64,000 bases of DNA from NCBI RefSeq assembly GCF_014204795.1, contig NZ_JACHMB010000001.1, positions 3,596,001-3,660,000 on the forward strand, written 5' to 3'. The position numbers and the translations under genes were made by a program. A model generated the notes under the pieces. That model ran no database searches. It was not told the DNA's origin and was given only the letters and a program-made list of their open reading frames with translations. Source of the DNA: Nonomuraea jabiensis. GTDB lineage: Bacteria > Actinomycetota > Actinomycetes > Streptosporangiales > Streptosporangiaceae. This document shows, one piece after another, positions 53,410 to 62,138 of the stretch. The stretch's first letter is position 1, and each line of letters begins with the position of its first letter.

Positions 53410-55271
53410 CGTTGAGGTAAACGTCGCGGTTGGAGCTTGCGGGCGTGGACCCGTCCGACCTGGATCTTCTGGCCGACGATCTGGAAGTGGCCACGGCTGC
53501 AGACCACCCGCTGAACGGTGACGGGCTCGGTCGGAGCGCCGGGCGGTGGTCCGGCGGGGCGGGCGTTGCGTAGGGTGACGCACTCGGCGAGCGAGAGTGG
53601 GCAGGGCACGGCGCGCAGCAGCAGGCGCTGCTCGTCCATGACGCGGGCGGTGATGCCGTCCAGGCGCACGGTGGCGCGGCGGCCGGCCAGGTGGGCGCCG
53701 ATGCACAGGGCCCGGTCGGCCAGGCTGATCGTGCCGATCGAGCTGACCTGCCGATCCACCTCGACGGCGCTCGCCTCGATCGCAGGTTCGCCGACGGGCT
53801 CGTCCGGTGCCGGGCGGGCTTGTCCCGAGGCGAGCAGCGCGGCCAGGTCCTTGACGGTCAGCCGGGAGGCCACGCTCTTGAGCCTGCCACCGCTGGTGGT
53901 GAAGACGTGGAGCCGCTGGGTGCTGATCCACAAGGTGATGGGCATGCCCGCCCGATCGGGGCCGAGCCAGAGCTGCTGGCCACCGATCGACAAGTTCCCC
54001 GATGCGGGCACGATCCGATCGACCTCGATTGCCTGGCGCGAGAGCGGATCGATCGGGACCGTCAGGATGGGTTGGGGCCGTTCGGGCCGGGTGGGCTGAT
54101 CAGCGGCAGAAACCGGGGGATCCGCGAGCGTGGGAGCAGGGCAGGCCGCAGGCGCGGCTTCAGAAGTGGAAGCGGGCGCCGCGGTCAGGCGGCGGGCAGG
54201 TGCAGTGGCAGTTCCAGCTCAGCCCGGCGCTGGCCGTCGCTGCGCTCGGCGAAGAGCCGATCGGCGGGGAAGGCCATGTCCAGCGCCTGATGCGGGCGGG
54301 CGGTGTTGTAATGCTCGGCGAAGGCGTCCATCTCGGCCTGGGCGGCCTCGAGCGAGGCGAACGGCAGTGCCTCGGCCAGCAGTTCGCGGCGCACGCTCTG
54401 GTGGAAACGCTCGATCTTGCCGGTAGCGGTCGGGGCGCGCGGCGCGGTGTGACGCAGCTTGATCCCGTTCTCCCGGCAGACCCGTTTAAACAGCACCTCA
54501 CCTGCCTTCGGCCCGCCGAAGCGGCCGGTGAACTGCTTGCCGTTGTCGGTCAGCACCTCCAGCGGCACCCCATAGGCGCGCATCGCCTCGGCGAACGGCG
54601 CGCAGACCAGCCGCCCGGTCGGCCGCGCCACCACCGAGGCGATCACGCAGAACCGGGAATGATCGTCCACCCTGGTGATCGGCTTGGCCTCGCTGCCATC
54701 GCTCAGCAGTAGCCCGCCCATGATGTCCATCTGCCACAACCGCATCGGGCCCGGCCGCTCCCAGCGGCGGTAATCCTCGCGCCGGCGCCTGCGGGTGACC
54801 GGATCAACCAGGCCGTTACGCACGAGCACGCGATAGATGCTCGCCCGGGACGGCAGCGGCTCCACTTCGCGTCGACCCCAGCTCCCACAGCAGGGTGCGC
54901 GGCCCTCACCGCGGATGAGCGCGCCGCAGCTCACAGATCAGCGCCTCGATCGCGGCCGGCGTCTGCATCGGATGCGCTTTGGGCACATGCGAACGGTCAG
55001 CCAGCCCTGCCAGGCCGCCGTCCTGATACCGGCGCACCCAGGCATGCACCGATTGTCGCGACACCCCATACCGGCTGGCCACGTCGGTGACCTTCGCCCC
55101 CGACAACACCTCAATCACCGCGTGATAAGGCTGCTCCACGACGCTCAACTCCACCAATGCCACCTGAGCCTCCCCCGAAGCGCCGATAACGCCACGAGCA
55201 GGCACAGAAGACGATCAAGGTGTCAAGCATCAAGCGAGGCCAGAGTGTCAACCATCAAACGAGACAGGACA
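53410..55271 (-). mobile_element. Degenerate IS481-like insertion sequence
   Basis: A transposase pseudogene on the - strand plus a recognisable right end. The right end has two direct repeats, TGTCAAGCATCAAGCGAGG (55221) and TGTCAACCATCAAACGAGA (55246), and terminates with the complement of TGTCCTGTCTCG at 55271. No matching inverted repeat is visible near 53410, so the left end is missing or lies within altered sequence; the methyltransferase stop is adjacent. Confidence 0.75.
53430..55163 (-). pseudogene. IS481-like DDE transposase, broken
   Basis: Starts at GTG 55163 after GGGGGAGG with an HTH segment (KVTDVASRYGVSRQSVHAWVRR). Near 54907 the expected RWGPR reads R-stop-GPR (TGG to TGA), and near 54860 a one-base shift moves to the frame with the catalytic core: WQMDIMGG, LTDNGKQFTG and GKIERFHQS keep all three acidic residues. 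A stop at 54185 and a shift lead to a C-terminal domain (PASGNLSIGGQQLWLGPDRAG onward, 54020 to about 53430). At least three lesions make it inactive. Confidence 0.85.
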
Positions 55272-55650
55272 CTGGGATCAACCGGAACATTGCCGAATAG
55301 CTCTTGTAGGTATCAAGGCGGCGGGACACCGGGCCGGGCATCGCACGCCAGCCTCACCGTACCGACCGAACGCTCCGACCGGAGTTGCCGCGGCGCCGCA
55401 CGGATGCAGCCCGCACGATCGCCACTGCATGGCTGACCACCACACGTGCTTGGGGGCGATCGACGATCCAGGGTTTGTTCCTCACCCTGGCTCACCGGGG
55501 AGCGTGGCTGGTTGCCGCGTGTCGTGCGGGCTGTCCAGTGAGGTCAGCGTACGAACTGAAGGTGGTTGACTGCCGAATGCCTGCCGAGCGGTAGCACACG
55601 CACCTTTCAGTAGAGTGCGGTGCCGGCGAGTGCCAGAGGTGAGGATGAAC
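55272..55650. other. Intergenic region with repeat R copy 2
   Basis: Holds repeat R copy 2 (55366-55510) and a stretch similar to 49812-49850. No gene is supported. Confidence 0.45.
55366..55510. repeat. Dispersed repeat R, copy 2
   Basis: Counterpart of 52111-52254. The - strand ATG of copy 1 reads CTG here, while the SD-like GGTGAGG and following codons are kept, so if it was a small gene this copy is dead. Confidence 0.8.
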
Positions 55651-56485
55651 ATGGATGAGCAGGAACTGACCGAGCCATGGGAAGGCGTCCTGATCACGCC
55701 AGACGTCGTCGGCCACACGGGCGTTCTTGTTCTGGCGGGGTCGAGCGGACGTATCGACCGGGAGAGAGCTCGTATCCTCGCCCGGGAGGGAATGACCACG
55801 ATGTCGATCCGATGGTTCGGCGGGCCCGGACAATCACCGGGCATCTGCGAGATTCCCTTGGAGACCTTTGTGTCCGCCATCGATCTGCTCGAATCCACCG
55901 GCGTACGCCGCATCTGCTTGCTGGGGTCGTCCAAAGGGGCGGAGGCCGCCCTGCTCACCTCCATCCATGACTCACGTGTTGACGGCGTCGTGGCGATGTC
56001 GCCGACCTCTGTGGTGTGGGGCAATGTCGGCCCAGGGCGAGATGGGCGGCATCATCCCTACCGATCGTCCTGGACCTGGAAGGGGCAGTCGCTGCCCTTC
56101 GTCCCCCTACGACGACGGCTGGGCAGCCCCGCAACCGGTGAACGGTCCGGCGGCCATTCGCGGCTGGTACGAGCGCAGCGAGCGGACGTTCGCAGACCTC
56201 CTCCCCGCCGCCGAGATCCCCATCGAGGAGACCAGAGCTGACATGTTGTTGGTCGCAGGAGGGAACGATGCGATGTGGCCGTCCCTCCCGTTCGCCGAGC
56301 GACTCATCGCCCGTCGCAGCACCGCTCGTCTGATCAGCCGGGCCGAAGCCGGCCATCGCCCACGACTTCCAGGTGAAGGCCCAGCTCTCGAATCGCCGCG
56401 ATTCCTTTACGGGGGTGACGCTGCCTCCGATGCCGAGCTTGGAGCCGCAGCCTGGCCGCACATTCTCCATCTGCTTCGCGGCTGA
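55651..56485 (+). pseudogene. Dienelactone-hydrolase/BAAT-like alpha/beta hydrolase, frameshifted
   Basis: Two frames give one full-length hydrolase of about 277 residues: MDEQELTEPWEGVLITPD, RWFGGPGQSPGICEIPLETF, the nucleophile elbow LGSSKGAEAAL, then after a shift YDDGWAAPQPVNGPA, AGGNDAMWPS (Asp) and AEAGH (His). The shift lies in a run of five C near 56108, equivalent to one extra base. It could be a true lesion or a sequencing error. ATG 55651 follows GAGGTGAGG. Confidence 0.8.
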
Positions 56486-56975
56486 CCACTGTGCAAATAC
56501 GTGCAATGATCTTGAGGTCTAGAGGCGAGTGGCAAGAGCGCGCCGCAGCTCAGGGTGCGTGTAGGGGCTGTATCGGTCGCGCGCTGTAAAGCCGTCGGCT
56601 CAGCTTGCGCAAGTTCGAATCTTGCACCTGCCACATGAGCCAAGAGAGGCCCGTTACCAGCGGAAACGTAGTGACTGGCCTCTCTCGTTGATCATCCGTG
56701 AGTACCCCTGATTCCCCTTGGTTTCGCGTGGCCTCTGGCACGGATCTGGCACGGGATCATGGGCGCCTGACGCGTGTACCCCGCCGGATCATCCCGTCGT
56801 CCCTGCCCTCTGGTCTGCTCGGCTTTCCTGGGCGGCGGCGGGAAGATCCGCCTCCACTCAGCCCGGGACCCACCAAGGTCTCCATTAGAGCCGGGCCGAT
56901 TCGGGCCGATGTCCTTGATCCGCGGTGGCAGGTCATTTGATAATGACCGCTTTCCGGCAAGATCGGAGAACGACT
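56486..56975. other. Intergenic region containing att copy 4
   Basis: Holds att copy 4 with both arm motifs and its flanking hairpin (about 56645-56692). From 56760 to 56940 I see no gene or strong structure. Confidence 0.5.
56585..56635 (+). repeat. att copy 4 (tRNA-Tyr 3' half)
   Basis: 47 of 51 bases match the tRNA. Left-arm motif AATACGTGCAATGATCTTGAG (GATC at 56508, -77). Right-arm-like TGGCACGGATCTGGCACG (GATC at 56743, +158), the same spacing as copy 3. A decayed GAGAGGCCCGTTACC hairpin follows. Confidence 0.9.
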
Positions 56976-57680
56976 GTGGAAACCCCCGCCTCGGGCGGCG
57001 AGCCGACGCCCCGTCGGCGTTCGGCACTGACAGGAGCCGCGTTACTCGCGCTCGGCGTCGTCGCGGGCGTCGCCCTGAGCACGGCCGGTCTCGTACCCTC
57101 TGCGCTCCGCCCCAAGCCGGCGGCGCCAACGGCCTCGCCCGATGCCTCGCCCCGGCCCACGATGAGTGATGCGCGCCTGAGCTTGCCCGCCGTTCGCGGC
57201 GCCACCGCGGTCACGCTACCGGCCCAGGTCGAGGGCATGACCCTGCGCCACGAGTTCGACGACGCCGTCGAGGACAACACTGCCGTCTTCCTCCGCGGCC
57301 TGCGCAACGGCGGCTACGGAGTCACGAAATCGGTCAGCGGCCTCTACGTTCTCCCCCAGGCCTCGTCCGCGCAGCCTCCGCTCACCTCCCCGGTGACCCT
57401 GTTCGCGGCCGAGTCCAAGGACCTGGATCCGGATGCGATCTTCAAGGACTGGTTGATGCCGTCGTTCGGCAAGGCCGCGAGGAAGTCGGAGACGCTCAAC
57501 CCGTGGCCGTACGAGGGGCACACGATGTGCTGGCTCACCACGACGTACTTCTGCGCCTGGGCCAACCACACGTCCTTCGGCGTGGTCTCCTTCAATGCGA
57601 CGGCCGAGACGACCACGCGGGCCCATGGGCACTTCGCCGCGATCCGAGCCGCCGTCGAGCGGCCGGTCCATCCGCAGTGA
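56976..57680 (+). CDS. Membrane-anchored extracytoplasmic protein of unknown function
   Basis: A 234-residue protein with basic residues (PRRRSA), a membrane helix (LTGAALLALGVVAGVALSTAG, about residues 16-36), a Pro/Ala linker and an outside domain ending with two Cys (TMCWLTTTYFCAW) that could form a disulfide. GTG 56976 follows GGAGAA at good spacing; ATG 56943 would add 11 residues. It is not recognised. Confidence 0.65.
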   Translation: METPASGGEPTPRRRSALTGAALLALGVVAGVALSTAGLVPSALRPKPAAPTASPDASPRPTMSDARLSLPAVRGATAVTLPAQVEGMTLRHEFDDAVEDNTAVFLRGLRNGGYGVTKSVSGLYVLPQASSAQPPLTSPVTLFAAESKDLDPDAIFKDWLMPSFGKAARKSETLNPWPYEGHTMCWLTTTYFCAWANHTSFGVVSFNATAETTTRAHGHFAAIRAAVERPVHPQ

Positions 57681-57894
57681 GCGGCCCTCGGCGATGCCCA
57701 CCAGCTGTTCTGCCGAGTACTCCGCGTATATTCCGGATCTACGGAATGAGGGCAATCGCCTGTGAGACAGGGCAGGCAGCTCAGATCTGCGGTTGCGTAT
57801 CTCGTAAGGGTGGCTCTCGTAGAAGGGGCAAGTCGGCCTCGCCGAGTTCCCCCGCGGAGGCGTCGCGACCGCGCGCTCCGCGTCTAGGATCAGA

Positions 57895-58149
57895 ATGCCC
57901 AAGCTCGTCTGTCCTTGCGGCTATGTACATGACCTCTCGCCCATCCCTGATGCTGGGTACGTCACCTTCCTGGATGAGCTGTCCGACGCGATTCTCCATC
58001 CGGGTGCCGAGGAGCTGGACAGTGATGAACGGATGGGGCTTCTGATCTTCAAGACGGGGCTTCTCTACGAGTGTCCCGATTGCGGCCGGGTCATGTGGCG
58101 GAAGGACTATGACGCCACGTTCCGGATCTACATGCCTGACGACCTGTAG
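57895..58149 (+). CDS. Small zinc-ribbon protein (island cargo)
   Basis: An 84-residue protein with CPCG at residues 6-9 and CPDCGR at about 60-65, a likely four-Cys zinc ribbon, and a C-terminal RIYMPDDL. ATG 57895 starts the protein (MPKLVCPCGYVHDLSP). Related short proteins are frequent in actinomycetes, function unknown. Confidence 0.7.
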   Translation: MPKLVCPCGYVHDLSPIPDAGYVTFLDELSDAILHPGAEELDSDERMGLLIFKTGLLYECPDCGRVMWRKDYDATFRIYMPDDL

Positions 58150-58262
58150 AGGCCTCTCGAAACAAGATCCGGGATATGCGCGGGATGATCTTCCGGTCTG
58201 GTTGAGCGAGACAGGCACTTGCCCCAGGTGGGAGGTGGCTTCTAGTCAAGGCTCCGGCTCCC

Positions 58263-58310
58263 GGTAAAACCGTCGGCTCGACCTACGCAAGTTCGAACCT
58301 TGCACCTGCC
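58263..58310 (+). repeat. att copy 5 (tRNA-Tyr 3' half with native-type flank)
   Basis: Matches the tRNA end from GTAAAACC to ACCTGCC with a local AGC/GAC change. Unlike copies 2, 3, 4 and 6, the similarity to the tRNA-Tyr flank continues about 110 bases further through CACGCAGTAAGCG, the terminator and GTCGCTGGTCC. Left-arm GATC lies at -76 and right-arm GATC (58429) at +166. Confidence 0.9.
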
Positions 58311-58333
58311 TCACGCAGTAAGCGTAGCTCGGA

Positions 58334-58352
58334 GGCCCTTCGGGGGCCTTTT
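58334..58352 (+). terminator. Terminator copy after att copy 5
   Basis: GGCCC/GGGCC stem with a TTCG-type loop followed by TTTT, homologous to the hairpin behind tRNA-Tyr at 44889. Confidence 0.75.
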
Positions 58353-58506
58353 CTGCGTTTCTGTGGTGTGCAGCCATACGCAGCTCTGGACAGCCGGATG
58401 TCGCTGGTCCCGGAATATGCCCGGCATGGATCATGGCGCGATTCCCCTGGTCGGCATCCGTGATCCGAAAAGCCGCGACCAAACCGAAGAGCCCCGGAGA
58501 TGATCT

Positions 58507-59124
58507 ATGCTGGTCGTCTCCACCGACGATCAAGTGGCGGCACCCTTGCTTCCGTTACCGGCGATTCCCCCGCGCTGGGGGTTGCCCTTGCTGACTCTGG
58601 CTGCGCTGGCGGCTCCCGCCTTGCGTACCGCGTGGTGGTACTTCCCTGAGGGGCCGACTTACTCCACGCAGGGATTTGTCTGCCCCTTGAGTGCTGAGCC
58701 GCCGTTCCATGCGGATGTCGGGTGGCTGATAGAGATCAACTGGCGGACTATGTCGGCGGAGTTGAATGGCTGGCCCACTGCGGTGATGGCGCTTGGTCTG
58801 AGTGCGACACTCGCCCTCCGGGGTTGGTGGCGCACGATTGCTGGGTGGACGACGGCGGCACTCTTCGTGGTGATCGCCGGGCTATTCACGATCCCCTACG
58901 CCATCGAGATCGTTTCGGATGGCTGCAGGGACACACTTCGTTTCGGAGGTTGGGACATCGTTGAGTACGGGCCGCACTTGCACTATTTGACCGGCGCAGT
59001 CCTGGTCGTGTTCCTGACGCTGGTTTCGCAGGGGGAGACGAATCGTTACGTTCCGCTTGGGGAAACGCTGCCGTCGCCACTTGTGGGGTGCGCGGACAAG
59101 TCACGGGGCTCCGGAGGCCTGTAG
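58507..59124 (+). CDS. Four-helix membrane protein (island cargo)
   Basis: A 205-residue protein with hydrophobic segments near residues 24-44, 92-108, 113-135 and 158-175. There is an extracytoplasmic loop with CPL and a later DGC. Not recognised. ATG 58507 is chosen. It lies between att copy 5 and integrase relic 3, the same slot that the 45066 gene occupies beside tRNA-Tyr. Confidence 0.65.
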   Translation: MLVVSTDDQVAAPLLPLPAIPPRWGLPLLTLAALAAPALRTAWWYFPEGPTYSTQGFVCPLSAEPPFHADVGWLIEINWRTMSAELNGWPTAVMALGLSATLALRGWWRTIAGWTTAALFVVIAGLFTIPYAIEIVSDGCRDTLRFGGWDIVEYGPHLHYLTGAVLVVFLTLVSQGETNRYVPLGETLPSPLVGCADKSRGSGGL

Positions 59125-59141
59125 TTCTTTCAGGTATGACC

Positions 59142-59330
59142 TCAGGCGAGAAGCGTGTCCTCGATCCGCTGGTTGACGATCTGCTCCTGGCCGTCGACGC
59201 ACTTGGCGTAGGCACGGAGCGGGACGTCCACGCCATGCCCGGCTCGGCCGGCCACCTTGGGGGCCGGGATGCCGCTGTTGAGCCAGAGGGAGACGGCCGC
59301 GGGCCGGAGGATGTACGGCCTGAGCGCTGA
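59142..59330 (-). pseudogene. Tyrosine integrase, C-terminal relic 3
   Basis: About 60 residues: ILRPAAVSLWLNSGIPAP, AGRAGHGVDVPLRAYAKC and DGQEQIVNQRIEDTLLA to the stop at 59142. It is clearly homologous to relic 1, but the catalytic LRH reads LRP, so it had been inactive even before truncation. Upstream homology ends near 59330. Confidence 0.85.
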
Positions 59331-59497
59331 GCCAGGGGCGCATTAGGGGCTGCCAGCCTCTTGGGTCTTGTTGTTGGTGTCGACATGTCGAATGGTGGTG
59401 AGGGGCCCGACGGTCATGATCTGGCTGATGAGGAGTCGCCCGGTCGCATGTCTTGCGGCTGCTCCCCGCGAGCCGCCGGGTGGCGGTGGCGCGGTCA

Positions 59498-59529
59498 AGC
59501 GGTAGAGCGGTAGAGCGGTAGAGCGGTAG
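59498..59529. repeat. Four perfect AGCGGTAG units
   Basis: An 8-base tandem repeat, four copies, in a 267-base gap without a supported gene (59331-59597). Confidence 0.9.
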
Positions 59530-59597
59530 AACCGATGGCGGACGCTTCTAGGTCGAGCGGTGATCCCCGCTCGGGAGTCTGATGCTGGGCTTGGGGG

Positions 59598-60071
59598 TCA
59601 GGCGTCGCGGAGATCGCCTGCTCCGTCCTGCTCGGTCAGGAAATAGACGGAGTGGGAGACAACCTGGCGCGCGGATGTGGGTAGGGCGTCCGGTCCGTAG
59701 TAGTTGTTCAGCTGGCGCCAGAAGTCTTCTTCTGTAGAGGCCGCGCCGATGATCGGGTCGTCATCGATCACCACCTCCCACACCAACAGTTCTCTCAATC
59801 CCGGGCCGTCGAGTTCTTCCGAAATGGTCTCGTGTAAGACGTTCATCAGCCGGGACTCGTGTTCGCGTTGGCAGTCACGGGGCAACAGCCAGCGCTGCCA
59901 CCAGGTCCGGAGGTGGTTGGCCGCGGAATCCGCGAAATCCTCAGCCGCGTCTTCGGCCGACTGATCGTAGTTCGGGTAGCTTGGCCGATTCACCCGGACC
60001 AGCAATTTGTGTTCACACTCTTCGGCGCACGCGTATCGATATAAACGAAACTGGGTGAGCTGGATACCCAT
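59598..60071 (-). CDS. Acidic protein of unknown function (island cargo)
   Basis: A 157-residue protein: MGIQLTQFRLYRYACAEECEHK, SAEDAAEDFADSAANHLRTWWQRW, and VWEVVIDDDPIIGAASTEEDFW near the C-terminus. It is acidic and soluble. Not recognised. ATG 60071 is the only reasonable start. It is the last of three consecutive - strand genes with similar size and charge. Confidence 0.65.
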   Translation of the reverse strand: MGIQLTQFRLYRYACAEECEHKLLVRVNRPSYPNYDQSAEDAAEDFADSAANHLRTWWQRWLLPRDCQREHESRLMNVLHETISEELDGPGLRELLVWEVVIDDDPIIGAASTEEDFWRQLNNYYGPDALPTSARQVVSHSVYFLTEQDGAGDLRDA

Positions 60072-60105
60072 GGGCTGATCGTAGTGGGTGTCTTCGCGCC
60101 CGGAC

Positions 60106-60639
60106 TCAGCGGCACATCGCGTCGATGAGATCTGAGAAATGTGGGAACTCGGCTCGTGCGGCAGTCACGATCTGGGTGGGGGAACGGCGGCGGCCGGGTG
60201 CGTGTCGCTCGGCGATGGTCTGGAAGGCCTCGTTCGCTTGTGCGGGGGAGTCGGGGTCGGTGAAGGCCTCGGCGGGGCCCAAGCCGGCGGCGAACAGCCA
60301 GAGCAGGTCGCCGAGATCGCGGGCGATCACACCGCGATCACCCTCGGAACCGAGGTAGACGACGGGTTGCTCCATGATCGCCGCATCGGGCCGTACCAGC
60401 CAGAAGCCGGTGTAGTCACCCGCCCCGGTCGTGCCGAAGAAGCGGAACTCGCTGCCGTCGACCTCTTGGTTGCCGGTCCACAGGCGGAACCACCACGCCG
60501 TCCGGTCGGGCTCCTCGAACTGGTCGTACGGCTCGAAGTCACAGCCGCGGGCCTCGTCGGTTTCCTCGTCCCATTCCCACTCGAAGCCGACCTCGGCCAC
60601 CTCGGCCAGGGCAGGAGGCAATGCGAGATCTTCGGACAT
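60106..60639 (-). CDS. SMI1/KNR4 (SUKH)-like protein
   Basis: A 177-residue acidic protein. FRFFGTTGAGDYTGFWLV, PVVYLGSEGDRGVIARDLGDLLWLFAAG and the terminal FSDLIDAM recall the SUKH fold, whose members are often immunity proteins against secreted toxins. ATG 60639 is chosen with GGGGTGG 5 bases before; GTG 60648 is possible. The family call rests on pattern only. Confidence 0.6.
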   Translation of the reverse strand: MSEDLALPPALAEVAEVGFEWEWDEETDEARGCDFEPYDQFEEPDRTAWWFRLWTGNQEVDGSEFRFFGTTGAGDYTGFWLVRPDAAIMEQPVVYLGSEGDRGVIARDLGDLLWLFAAGLGPAEAFTDPDSPAQANEAFQTIAERHAPGRRRSPTQIVTAARAEFPHFSDLIDAMCR

Positions 60640-60752
60640 GTTCGCCACCCCAGAAAGATTAGACGATCACTGGAAGCGGCCGAGGTGAGGATGTCCTGCA
60701 CGGTGGCCTCCCGAGCTGCTACAGCGGTGTCACGTAATTGGTGCACTTGGCC

Positions 60753-61310
60753 TCAACCGGCTGGTAGGAAGAGCGCCGCCAGTCGGGGCAGGCGCTGACG
60801 CATCTGGGCGTCGTCGTCGAAGTCGAAGTCTTCTCCCATGTCGTCTCCTGCGACCTGGTCTACTACTGCTTCCTCGCGAGCAGCCGAAGCCTCGTAGAAG
60901 GCATCTACATCGCCATCGGTGTGCCGTTCGTAGGCGGCGTCGGCCGCAAATTGAACTTCTTCGTAGAAGATGGCAGGGTCGCCGCCCTGGGCTGCGGCTT
61001 CAATGACGGCCGGGTGGTCGGCCAGGTTGTCGGGGGACTGCGCCGCCCTCTCGAACCAGCCGTGGCCCAACGCGATTAACCCGGCCCGGAAGTCGCTGAA
61101 GCTGTCATCCGAGCATCCGCCGCCGATGAGGTAAGCGGCAGCCCAGACGTCCCACCGGTTCACCGCGCCTTCTACCTCATTGAACCGCTCATGGAAATCA
61201 AGGATCTCGTTCATCGAGAGAGCGGCAAGTCGATCAACGAGTGCCTCGTCGGTAGGCTTGGCATCCGTGCGGGCAGACTCGACAATGCTCCAGAATTCAT
61301 CCAGATTCAC
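60753..61310 (-). CDS. DUF4240-like protein
   Basis: A 185-residue acidic protein. It starts VNLDEFWSIVESART, then LSMNEILDFHERFNEVEGAVNRWDVWAAAYLIGGGCSDDSF-type order (DUF4240 hallmark: FWxxIE ... FxxxF ... A.AyliggGcSDDxF .. FR.wLi..G), FRAGLIALG and FYEEVQFAADAAYE. GTG 61310 is chosen for family fit; no good RBS is visible, and ATG 61370 is an alternative. DUF4240 proteins are common near immunity and contact-system genes. Confidence 0.75.
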   Translation of the reverse strand: MNLDEFWSIVESARTDAKPTDEALVDRLAALSMNEILDFHERFNEVEGAVNRWDVWAAAYLIGGGCSDDSFSDFRAGLIALGHGWFERAAQSPDNLADHPAVIEAAAQGGDPAIFYEEVQFAADAAYERHTDGDVDAFYEASAAREEAVVDQVAGDDMGEDFDFDDDAQMRQRLPRLAALFLPAG

Positions 61311-61561
61311 GTGGACACTTTGCCACAGCAGTCTGCCAATGCGGTTTGGTCCGACTTGTAGTGCCGCCATGACCGGAGGGGGATCCGGGATATGCGCGAG
61401 ATGATTCCGTGCGCCAGTGAATGAGCTAAGCGCGCCGGCCGCCGCGTGCCTGCCCCGGTCGTCGTACGGACCGAACACTTCCGCAGGGGTTGCCACGACC
61501 CTGCACACAGAGTGGCTTCTGGACATCGACCTGGCCGCCCCCGATCCGTGACAATCACTCT

Positions 61562-61942
61562 GTGCGTCTCTTGTTGAAGTCGGCCTTGGCAGGGGCGGCG
61601 GTAGGGTTTCTCCTGCTGCTCCTCCTCCATTGGCCGACTCGCGATTCGGATTCCGAGCTCAAGCTGGCAATGGCGTTCGCGCTCGCGCCTTTCCCGCTCA
61701 GCATGGTGGCCGCGCTACTTGCTCGGCTGCCTGCCTGGCCGGCCGTCGGGCTGGTGGCGCCCTTCGCCATGCTGGCGGTCGTCTTCATCCAACCGGACTA
61801 TGGCTCCTGGGTGTCTGGCGAGAATCTCGCGTTGTACCTCTTGATCGCGGTCCCTGCGGTGACCGGCTTCACGCTCACGGCCCTGCTCTGTGCTCTGCTC
61901 TTCGGTAAGGCCGCAGAATCGCCAGGAGTAGACACAGCGTAG
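61562..61942 (+). CDS. Small three- to four-helix membrane protein (island cargo)
   Basis: A 126-residue hydrophobic protein: a first helix at residues 8-24 (LAGAAVGFLLLLLLHW), others near 38-55, 60-78 and 92-115. Start GTG 61562 (VRLLLKSALAG). Not recognised. A left-arm-like motif (GATATGCGCGAGATGATTCC) lies upstream at 61389, without a following att core. Confidence 0.6.
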   Translation: MRLLLKSALAGAAVGFLLLLLLHWPTRDSDSELKLAMAFALAPFPLSMVAALLARLPAWPAVGLVAPFAMLAVVFIQPDYGSWVSGENLALYLLIAVPAVTGFTLTALLCALLFGKAAESPGVDTA

Positions 61943-62138
61943 GGCAGGTGTAGAAGGCCGGTTAGGCGTTCCAGGGGGTTGGTCGGCCAGATCTTCTTCC
62001 AGCGCGCGGCTGGGAAGGCCGCGAAGGCACATTAGTGTTGCGGCGTCGCCACCCTGACACCCTCTGTCACTGAGCGGAGTCATCCGGATACTTAGGGATC
62101 GGTCGTGATCCACGCCGTTCGATCCGGGAGGTACACCT

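Larger units (their letters stand above)
58150..58506. other. Intergenic region containing att copy 5
   Basis: Holds att copy 5 with left-arm motif GATATGCGCGGGATGATCTTCC (GATC at 58187), tRNA-type terminator and right-arm motif near 58412-58432. No gene is supported. Confidence 0.55.
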
